Below, piece after piece: positions 1-4,565 of a stretch of 7,341 nt of DNA. A program made the translations under genes and the position numbers. Numbering within the stretch: the stretch's first letter is position 1; each line of letters begins with the position of its first letter. The stretch lies in the NCBI GenBank assembly GCA_023402915.1, contig JAEYFO010000314.1:1-7341 (forward strand), written 5' to 3'. The notes beneath the pieces were generated by a model, which had not been told where the DNA came from, made no database searches, and saw nothing but the letters and a program-made list of their open reading frames with translations. The stretch is from Bacillota bacterium (lineage in GTDB: Bacteria; Bacillota; Clostridia; Christensenellales; CALWSW01).

Positions 1-339
1 GGCAAACACCACCTGCACCAGCAGCATATAAAGCGCCGTTCCGCCGAAAATGCTCAGCAGCGTGTTCTTTTTCCAAAGATGCAGCCCCACCACCGCCGCC
101 ACAGCGATGAATTCGGGCAGACCGTAGGGCCAGGCGAACACCTTCGTGCTGCGCAGGCAATAGACCACCAGCATGGCCACCACTGCCGGAGCCAGCACCC
201 GTCCAAGATAGCCGATCACCTCCGGCTGTCGCCGCCCTTTTCCAAACAGCACAAACGGCGCGGCGCGCACGAGCATGGTCACGGCCGCCGCCACGGCGAT
301 TGAAAGGCACACCGGCCAGAAGGAAAGCGTCCCGTTCAT
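1..339 (-). CDS. azlD: AzlD-like branched-chain amino acid exporter small subunit (3' end may run past the window edge)
   Basis: This is probably the small membrane subunit of an AzlCD-type exporter, which expels branched-chain amino acids or their analogues across the cytoplasmic membrane. The frame is open from the ATG at 339 to base 1 (113 codons) with no stop seen. AzlD proteins are usually about 100-115 residues, so almost all of it is here. The protein is very hydrophobic, with membrane segments near residues 10-30, 45-62, 75-88 and 93-113. The stretches TMLVRAAPFVLFGKG (21-35) and LAPAVVAMLVVYCL (49-62) resemble the usual AzlD pattern: a conserved Arg-x-x-Pro-Phe, then a Pro-Ala-Val helix. 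The start overlaps the azlC stop as ATGA, and an AGGAGG site lies 7 nt upstream at 347-352. The context beside azlC makes the call firm. The transported substrate is not known from sequence. Confidence 0.88.
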   Translation of the reverse strand, partial: MNGTLSFWPVCLSIAVAAAVTMLVRAAPFVLFGKGRRQPEVIGYLGRVLAPAVVAMLVVYCLRSTKVFAWPYGLPEFIAVAAVVGLHLWKKNTLLSIFGGTALYMLLVQVVFA

Positions 340-1082
340 CGCCGCCCCTCCTGTTCTCCGGCAACCGCGCCGGGGTTCTCTTGTGCGCCGCGCTTTTTCT
401 CGTCCTTTTCAATGGGGCCGCGCAAAACCAGCAGCGCCGCCGTGATGAGCAGCATGGCGGGAATGACCAGATTGTCCGCGCCGAAAACCGCCAGCGAAAA
501 CACCGCCGCGCCAAAGCCCACCAGCGCCGGGCGGTGTTCTTTGGAAGCCGTCCACTGCTCGACGCAGGTGGTGACAAACAGCGCGGTCATGGCAAAATCA
601 ATGCCCGTCGTGTCAAAGGAGAGCAGCGCGCCGCCCAGCACGCCCAGCGCCGTGCCCGCCACCCAGTAAAACTGGTTGAGCGCCGAAACGCAAAAGGCGT
701 AGTCCGCCCCGTTCACGCCCGTGGGCGCGCGGTTTTCGCCGCAAAGGAGCGAATAGGTCTCGTCCGTCAGCGCAAAAATCAGATAGGGCTTGCGCCAGCC
801 GCTGTTTTCGTACGGCTTCAAAAAGGAAAGGCCGTAAAACACATGGCGGAAATTGACCATCAGCGTCATGAGCGCCACTTCGATCAGGCTCGCGCCGCCG
901 GTCAGGAGCGTCAAAAGGACGAACTGCATGGAGCCCGCGTACACCACAAGGCTCATCACGATGCCCCACCAGGGGGAAAGCCCGTTTTGCATCGTCAAGA
1001 TCCCAAAGGCCAGTCCCACGAACAGATACCCCATCATGACGGGAATGGTCTGCACGAACGCCGCCCGCAGCGTTTTTCTCAT
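336..1082 (-). CDS. azlC: AzlC-like branched-chain amino acid exporter large subunit
   Basis: This is the large, multi-spanning subunit of an AzlCD exporter, 248 residues and of normal family length. Recognisable AzlC blocks are GYLFVGLAFGIL (18-29) in the first membrane segment, YAGSMQFVLL (48-57), VNFRHVFYGLSF (76-87) and ALTDETYSLL (104-113). Further hydrophobic segments lie near 136-155, 162-175, 187-200 and 203-221. The last 27 residues are hydrophilic and charged, so they are probably a cytoplasmic tail. The start overlaps the stop of the upstream hydrolase as ATGA, and a purine-rich AAGGAAAAGGGA lies just before it. Its own stop overlaps the azlD start in the same way, so translation of the three genes is likely coupled. 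In Bacillus subtilis azlCD confers resistance to 4-azaleucine. Whether this pair exports valine, leucine, isoleucine or another amine is not decided by the sequence. Confidence 0.93.
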   Translation of the reverse strand: MRKTLRAAFVQTIPVMMGYLFVGLAFGILTMQNGLSPWWGIVMSLVVYAGSMQFVLLTLLTGGASLIEVALMTLMVNFRHVFYGLSFLKPYENSGWRKPYLIFALTDETYSLLCGENRAPTGVNGADYAFCVSALNQFYWVAGTALGVLGGALLSFDTTGIDFAMTALFVTTCVEQWTASKEHRPALVGFGAAVFSLAVFGADNLVIPAMLLITAALLVLRGPIEKDEKKRGAQENPGAVAGEQEGRR

Positions 1083-1882
1083 CGTCCCTTTTCCTTTCTT
1101 TCCTCACAGGCGCGCACGAACGCCGCAAAAATGGCCCGGCTCGGCTCATCCTCCGAAAACGCCAGCTCCGGATGCCACTGCACCGATGCAGCGAAGGTCT
1201 TTCCCGGCAGATAAGCCGCCTCGATCAGCCCATCCGGCGCTGTTGCCACGGGGCGCAGCGCGCTTGCCAGCGTCTTGATCCCCTGATGATGATAGCTATT
1301 GACCAGCAGCCGCGTCCTGCCCGTCCAGCGGTGCAGCGGCGAACCCTCTTCCACCGCGGCCCAATGCCGGGCAATGCTTCCCGTGCCGTCCCAGCCCTGC
1401 GTTTTTTCCGTGTCCGGCAAAGCGCCGTTCGCCTCCCTGGCTTCTTGAAGCGCCGCGCAGCTGTGAAACACCGGCGCTTCCCGCCCGGCTTCCAGCTCCG
1501 TGGGCAGATCCTGATAGAGCGTCCCACCCAGCGCCGCGTTCATCAGCTGATGCCCCCGACAGATCCCCAGCACCGGCAGATCGATTTCCAGCGCCGCCGA
1601 AAGCAGCAGCGTTTCCGAACGATCCCGCTCCTTTTGCGCTTCGCCGCATCGATCGGTCGGAACGCAGCCGTACAGCGCAGGCGAAAGATCCGGCCCGCCC
1701 GCCAGCAGCAGCCCATCGATCCGCTCCAGCAGCGCCGTCGCTTCCGCCTTTTCCGCCGCCAGCGGCAGCATCACCGGCAACGCGCCCGCCTGCCGCAGCC
1801 CTTCAAAATAGCCCGGCAGCATCCAGTAGCTCTCCCGTTCCCGATCAAGCAGCGTACTGACGCCGATCAACACTGTTTTCAT
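1079..1882 (-). CDS. Class I glutamine amidotransferase-like hydrolase, peptidase C26 family (gamma-glutamyl-gamma-aminobutyrate hydrolase / PuuD type)
   Basis: This is a predicted cytoplasmic hydrolase of gamma-glutamyl amide bonds, 267 residues from the chosen start. Family landmarks in order are an N-terminal IGVSTLL strand (6-12), DGLLLAGGPDLSPALYG (56-72) lining the active site, and the nucleophile elbow LGICRGHQLMNAALGG with Cys108 (105-120). These are followed by VNSYHHQGIK (194-203) and SVQWHPE, whose His237 and Glu239 complete the triad. The ATG at 1882 is preferred over the in-frame ATG at 1900. GGAAGGA sits 9 nt before 1882, whereas 1900 lies only about 10 nt from the predicted transcript start and has no ribosome site. 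An extra, weakly family-like stretch lies around residues 136-170. The gene leads an operon with azlC and azlD. Relatives include PuuD of putrescine breakdown, but no other putrescine gene is visible, so the substrate is open. Confidence 0.9.
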   Translation of the reverse strand: MKTVLIGVSTLLDRERESYWMLPGYFEGLRQAGALPVMLPLAAEKAEATALLERIDGLLLAGGPDLSPALYGCVPTDRCGEAQKERDRSETLLLSAALEIDLPVLGICRGHQLMNAALGGTLYQDLPTELEAGREAPVFHSCAALQEAREANGALPDTEKTQGWDGTGSIARHWAAVEEGSPLHRWTGRTRLLVNSYHHQGIKTLASALRPVATAPDGLIEAAYLPGKTFAASVQWHPELAFSEDEPSRAIFAAFVRACEERKEKGR

Positions 1883-1891
1883 CCGAATCCA

Positions 1892-1898
1892 TCCTTCC
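1892..1898 (-). promoter_or_regulatory. Ribosome binding site that decides the hydrolase start
   Basis: GGAAGGA on the minus strand lies 9 nt before the ATG at 1882. It overlaps the alternative ATG at 1900, which has no purine-rich site of its own, so the shorter product is favoured. Confidence 0.7.
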
Positions 1899-1915
1899 AT
1901 ACTGCGTAAATAGGT

Positions 1916-1944
1916 ATTATAACAAAGAACCGTCGTATCGCCAA
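1916..1944 (-). promoter_or_regulatory. Sigma-A-type promoter of the hydrolase-azlC-azlD operon
   Basis: On the minus strand there is TTGGCG (1939-1944), a 17-nt spacer and a perfect TATAAT (1916-1921). It is preceded by TGT, giving the extended -10 form TGTTATAAT. Transcription should begin near 1909, leaving a leader of about 25 nt that contains the ribosome site. There is no room for a riboswitch in so short a leader. Confidence 0.8.
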
Positions 1945-2029
1945 AGCCCGGCCTTTGCTGTTACCATCCCATTTGATTTCTCTTTTCCAAACTGCCTTCC
2001 AAAACTGCCGGAGCGCCTGTTCTTCCAAC

Positions 2030-2059
2030 AAAAAATTCTCCCTTTCGAGAGAATCTTTT
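2030..2059 (-). terminator. Intrinsic terminator ending the repeat-array transcript
   Basis: In minus-strand RNA an 8-bp stem (arms 2047-2054 and 2035-2042, one G-U pair) is closed by a GAAA tetraloop and followed by a run of Us (2030-2034). The A-rich bases just before the stem can pair with the U run and lengthen the helix. It lies about 50 nt past the last full repeat and upstream of the hydrolase promoter. It therefore insulates the two units and gives the repeat transcript a defined 3' end. Confidence 0.85.
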
Positions 2060-2110
2060 CAAAAAGAACCCTTCTCATGCAGCCCCTCTGCTCTCCCGGG
2101 GGACGCAGCA

Positions 2111-2270
2111 CCCCTGCGGGGCACACGGCACCCCTGCGGGGCACACGGCACCCCTGCGGGGCACACGGCACCCCTGCGGAGCACGCGGTCCCCCCGCGAG
2201 GCGCGCGATACTCCTGCGGGGCACACGGTACCCCTGCGGGGCGCGCGGTACCCTTGCGGGGCGCGCGGCG
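2111..2270 (-). repeat. Eight tandem 20-bp GC-rich repeats
   Basis: Eight head-to-tail units of exactly 20 bp run from 2111 with no spacers. The first three (2111-2170) are identical, and the other five (2171-2270) differ by a few substitutions with no length change. A degenerate extra unit, matching about 13 of 20 positions, may precede them at 2091-2110. Each unit contains CCCC-TGC-GGGG. Identical copies at one end and diverged copies at the other suggest stepwise duplication from the 2111 end. The absence of unique spacers rules out a CRISPR array. Confidence 0.97.
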
Positions 2271-2331
2271 GGAACTGCATCCGTCCTGCCAGCCGAAGGC
2301 AGCTTCTGAAACGTCTTTGTTTTCCGTCTCC

Positions 2332-2360
2332 ATTATAAAATTCTATCCGCAAAAAGGCAA
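2332..2360 (-). promoter_or_regulatory. Sigma-A-type promoter upstream of the repeat array
   Basis: On the minus strand TTGCCT (2355-2360) is followed by a 17-nt spacer and a perfect TATAAT (2332-2337). The predicted start is near 2325, 55 nt before the first repeat. The consensus -10, the optimal spacing and the matching downstream terminator support a real promoter. The -35 matches consensus at only four of six positions. Confidence 0.65.
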
Positions 2361-2665
2361 TCGTTTTCCCAACCGGGCATTCCAATGAAAGTCCATCCGC
2401 ATCTCATTTCGTGCAAAGCCGTCGCCCTGAAAAAGCGGCATACGTCTCGTTAAAATTTCCAATTTTTCATCGGAAAATTGGAGAAAGAGAACGTAGAACT
2501 CCCAACTCCGGCGGCTGAATGGGGCTCTGCCTTCGCCAACTGAGGGTGCGCCGCTTCCTTTTTCGCCCAAAGCGCTCCGGATCTTTTCTCCGCCGTCCCT
2601 TCCTGGCGCAGCTTCATAACGCAAAATCCACGGCTCAAAACGTTCTTTTTCCCCTTTTTCTGCAC
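2361..2665. other. Intergenic stretch without a supportable gene
   Basis: These 305 bases separate the pfp terminator from the promoter of the repeat array. Open frames exist on both strands, but none has a ribosome site with a sensible start or a recognisable product. The only structure seen is an inverted repeat at 2459-2481 (CCAATTTT / AAAATTGG with a 7-base centre). It lacks a following T run on either strand, so it is not a convincing terminator. Confidence 0.6.
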
Positions 2666-2701
2666 AAAAAATCCCCGCCGCCGGACGTGCCGGAGACGGG
2701 G
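2666..2701 (-). terminator. Intrinsic terminator of pfp
   Basis: In minus-strand RNA a 12-position stem (2690-2701 with 2673-2684; one mismatch, one G-U pair) with loop CACGU is followed by A and six Us (2666-2671). It lies 56 nt after the pfp stop. On the plus strand the same stem is followed, after 7 nt, by another T run, so it may also stop transcripts from the other side. Confidence 0.92.
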
Positions 2702-2757
2702 AGCGCTGTTTTTTGTTGCGCTTGCTTTTCGTTTGCCCTTTGTAAAAGGCGCGCCGC

Positions 2758-4011
2758 TTACCTGGCCTGGATCTTCCTGAGGCGGGCAAAGCGGGGCAGA
2801 CCGTTTTCGTAGGTCATCTGTGCTTCGCCCTGGATGAGGGGCAGCGCATAATCGATGAAGTCGGCGGTCATGCCGTTGCCGGAAAGGTTGATCATGTGGT
2901 CGGGCACCTTCTTTTCGGTGTTGGCCACATCCTCAAGGTTCATGAGCTTGATATTGCACTGATAGTGGCCGCAGCCGTCGTTGCCGCGCTCGAAGCCCAC
3001 CATCTTGTCGGTGATGCCCTCGTCCGCCGCGGACTGCACCGCCGCCTGACCGGCGAGGAACGCTTCCTGCACATCGGTTTCGGATGCGCAATGGGCCGCG
3101 CAGCGCTGCAACAGGGAGAATTCGATGCCGCGCACCTTGGTCTTGAAGCGGTTCTTGAGCAGATGCGCCACCGTGGCGGCCAGACCGCCCAGCTGCTTGT
3201 GGCCGAAGGCGTCCACCGCGCCGTCCGCCGCGCCGTATTCGACGATGAGCTTGCCATCCTTGTCGTGGATGCCTTCGGAAACGGCGATGAGGCACTTGCC
3301 CTTTTCGTTGTAGACCCGCTCGACGTCGGCATAGAACTGCTCGATGTCAAAATCGCGCTCCGGCAGATAGATCAGGTCGGGGCCCATGCCGGCATAAGTG
3401 GCCACAGCGGAAGCGGCGGTCAGCCAGCCCGCGTGACGGCCCATGCACTCCACGACGCAGATCATGTTGTTGTCGTAAACATGGGAGTCGAGATACAGCT
3501 CCATGAAGCTGGTGATGATATACTTGGCCGCAGAGGCAAAGCCCGGGCAGTGGTCCGTGCCCCACAGGTCGTTGTCGATGGTCTTGGGCACGCCCATGAT
3601 GCGGCATTCGTAGCCCACCCGCTGCATGTACTTGGAGATCTTGTTGCAGGTGTCCATGGAATCGTTGCCGCCGTTATAGAAGAAATAGCGCACGTCGTAC
3701 TTTTTGAAAATTTCGAGGATACGCTTGTAATCCGTATCGTCCACCAGGCTGTCCTTGAGCTTATAGCGGCAGGAGCCCAGCGCGGAAGAAGGCGTGTGCA
3801 TCAGCAGCGCCAGCTCTTCGGCGTCCTCCTGACCCATGTCGTAAAGCACGTCGTCGAGCACGCCGCGGATGCCGTGCGCCGCGCCGTAGACCTTGGTGAT
3901 GTTGGGGTTGTCGAGCGCGGTGCGGATCACGCCGTATGCGCTCGCGTTAATGACCGCAGAGGGGCCGCCGGACTGACCGATAATACATGCGCCGATGAGT
4001 TTTTCTGCCAT
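2758..4011 (-). CDS. pfp: Pyrophosphate-type 6-phosphofructokinase (diphosphate--fructose-6-phosphate 1-phosphotransferase)
   Basis: This cytoplasmic glycolytic enzyme of the PfkA superfamily phosphorylates fructose-6-phosphate to fructose-1,6-bisphosphate. It is complete at 417 residues, longer than the roughly 320 of bacterial ATP-PFK. Landmarks are GQSGGPSAVINA (12-23) at the phosphoryl-donor site, GGNDSMDT (114-121), PKTIDND (142-148) with the presumed catalytic Asp146, MGRHAGW (190-196) and SEGIHD (245-250). Two positions mark PPi rather than ATP use in this family. Asp117 stands where ATP enzymes have Gly (E. coli Gly104), and Lys143 precedes TIDND where ATP enzymes have Gly. The ATG at 4011 is chosen because GGAGGT lies 9 nt before it. 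The in-frame ATG at 4020 abuts that site, and the ATG at 4050 has none. The gene has its own promoter and terminator. PPi use is inferred from motifs. Confidence 0.93.
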   Translation of the reverse strand: MAEKLIGACIIGQSGGPSAVINASAYGVIRTALDNPNITKVYGAAHGIRGVLDDVLYDMGQEDAEELALLMHTPSSALGSCRYKLKDSLVDDTDYKRILEIFKKYDVRYFFYNGGNDSMDTCNKISKYMQRVGYECRIMGVPKTIDNDLWGTDHCPGFASAAKYIITSFMELYLDSHVYDNNMICVVECMGRHAGWLTAASAVATYAGMGPDLIYLPERDFDIEQFYADVERVYNEKGKCLIAVSEGIHDKDGKLIVEYGAADGAVDAFGHKQLGGLAATVAHLLKNRFKTKVRGIEFSLLQRCAAHCASETDVQEAFLAGQAAVQSAADEGITDKMVGFERGNDGCGHYQCNIKLMNLEDVANTEKKVPDHMINLSGNGMTADFIDYALPLIQGEAQMTYENGLPRFARLRKIQAR

Positions 4012-4020
4012 GGGAAACAT

Positions 4021-4026
4021 ACCTCC
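4021..4026 (-). promoter_or_regulatory. Ribosome binding site that decides the pfp start
   Basis: GGAGGT on the minus strand has a 9-nt spacer to the ATG at 4011 and no spacer to the in-frame ATG at 4020. The product therefore begins MAEKLIG. Confidence 0.85.
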
Positions 4027-4139
4027 GTTTGATCGTGCGAAATTGGACAAAAATTGGGAAAGAGCCGGCTACCCGGAACAAAGAACTGGAAAAAGCGGAA
4101 TCCGGTCTGTTCAAAAACTGCGTGAAACTTTTCTCAAAT

Positions 4140-4161
4140 TCGTATGAACATGACCATACAA
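4140..4161 (-). promoter_or_regulatory. Inverted repeat at the 5' end of the pfp leader
   Basis: The arms TTGTATG and CATACGA (7 pairs, one G-U in RNA) flank an 8-nt loop, placed about 7 nt after the predicted transcript start. It could be a 5' stabilising hairpin or an operator for an unknown regulator. No known riboswitch is recognised in the remaining roughly 130 nt of the leader. Confidence 0.4.
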
Positions 4162-4174
4162 GTATTTCCCCCTT

Positions 4175-4202
4175 ATTATACCAAACTTTTTCTGTTTTTC
4201 AA
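4175..4202 (-). promoter_or_regulatory. Sigma-A-type promoter of pfp
   Basis: On the minus strand TTGAAA (4197-4202, five of six consensus bases), a 16-nt A-rich spacer and a perfect TATAAT (4175-4180) form a strong promoter. Transcription should begin near 4168, giving a leader of about 155 nt before the pfp start. Confidence 0.85.
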
Positions 4203-4235
4203 TGAGAAATATCAATCATTTCTTCTGGATTCTTC

Positions 4236-4258
4236 AAACGCCCTGAATCCGGGCGTTT
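4236..4258. repeat. Inverted repeat between fruA and pfp (hairpin 1)
   Basis: A perfect 8-bp stem, AAACGCCC (4236-4243) and GGGCGTTT (4251-4258), surrounds a 7-base loop. It lies upstream of the pfp promoter and past the fruA terminator. The T run after it is short on both strands, so it is at best a weak or back-up terminator. The loop sequence is complementary to GGATTC at 4227-4232. Confidence 0.65.
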
Positions 4259-4270
4259 TCAAGCTTTTTC

Positions 4271-4286
4271 AAAGCCCTCGGGCTTT
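4271..4286. repeat. Short perfect palindrome between fruA and pfp (hairpin 2)
   Basis: AAAGCCC and GGGCTTT are separated by two bases. It is 12 bases from hairpin 1 and shares its design of A-tract, GC core and T-tract. Flanking T runs are weak, and its role is unknown. It could be a vestigial or auxiliary terminator behind fruA. Confidence 0.55.
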
Positions 4287-4426
4287 CGCTTCCGGCATGT
4301 CTGCGAGAAGTGAACGTGACGCTTTTCGCCGCCTCCGCCGCAGTAGCGCGGATGAGCGCATCCCTCCCATTTCCATTTGACCTTCCAACACACCATTCAT
4401 TTCGTCCTTCTTCGAAGATCATCAGA

Positions 4427-4468
4427 AAAGCGGCCCTCCTTCGTTGGGATCCGAAAGAGAGCCGCTTT
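4427..4468 (-). terminator. Terminator of the fructose operon, probably bidirectional
   Basis: The minus-strand arms AAAGCGGC (4461-4468) and GCCGCTTT (4427-4434) extend inward through TCTC/GAGG and TTTCG/CGAAG to a 17-pair stem including G-U pairs, with an 8-nt loop. It stands 97 nt past the fruA stop. The minus-strand U tail is short (TTTTC including one base after the stem). On the plus strand a long T-rich run follows, so it may work in both directions. Confidence 0.8.
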
Positions 4469-4565
4469 GTGCTTTTCTTTTTTTATCAGGTCTTTTCACG
4501 CCTGCCGGTTCGAATTTTTCCAAAGCTTTCTTCAGAACCCAAGCGTTTTTTCTTTTTTGAAATGC

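Larger units (their letters stand above)
2030..2325 (-). ncRNA. Putative repeat-array small RNA, about 295 nt, with its own promoter and terminator
   Basis: No known RNA family is recognised here. The unit is defined by a minus-strand promoter at 2332-2360, a predicted start near 2325 and an intrinsic terminator at 2030-2059. Between them the transcript has a 5' segment of about 55 nt with a small CTGCC/GGCAG hairpin, then eight tandem 20-nt repeats (2111-2270) and a 3' tail of about 50 nt. In minus-strand RNA a repeat reads as arm GUGCCCC, triloop GCA, arm GGGGUGC, triloop CGU. The arms can form 7-bp hairpins in either of two registers. Two of the seven pairs are G-U and would be A-C mismatches in plus-strand RNA, which agrees with the promoter direction. 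A 73-codon reading frame (2059-2280) runs through the array, so a coding role is not excluded. Because 20 is not a multiple of 3, codons cannot be what keeps the units alike. Transcription and function are inferred. Confidence 0.5.

Noticed and set aside
300..1214. Long plus-strand frame opposite azlC and the hydrolase end
   Set aside because: It is a shadow frame in GC-rich coding DNA, rich in Arg, His and Gln, while the minus strand encodes well-matched AzlC.
2091..2270. CRISPR array
   Set aside because: The 20-bp units are directly adjacent with no unique spacers, and no cas gene is present.
1917..2333. 138-residue minus-strand reading frame through the repeats
   Set aside because: Its ATG overlaps the predicted -10 box, it reads through the terminator and on into the hydrolase promoter, and it lacks a ribosome site.
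2459..2481. Terminator candidate in the inverted repeat CCAATTTT/AAAATTGG
   Set aside because: The stem is AT-rich and not followed by a T run on either strand, and no gene ends next to it.
2450..2665. 71-residue minus-strand frame downstream of pfp
   Set aside because: It begins with a GTG beside the U run of the pfp terminator, has no ribosome site of sensible spacing and no recognisable similarity. The shorter in-frame ATG start also lacks a ribosome site.
2896..4032. 378-residue plus-strand frame opposite pfp
   Set aside because: It is the antisense of a strongly conserved phosphofructokinase, with no ribosome site or family match.
4134..4157. Seven-codon leader peptide in the pfp leader
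   Set aside because: The only G-rich stretch that could serve as its ribosome site lies at or before the predicted transcript start, and the peptide has no run of regulatory codons.
4269..4400. 43-codon minus-strand frame with GAAGGA upstream, between fruA and pfp
   Set aside because: It starts after the fruA terminator, has no promoter, is Arg-rich low-complexity sequence, and its stop falls at the edge of a hairpin. No family is recognised.
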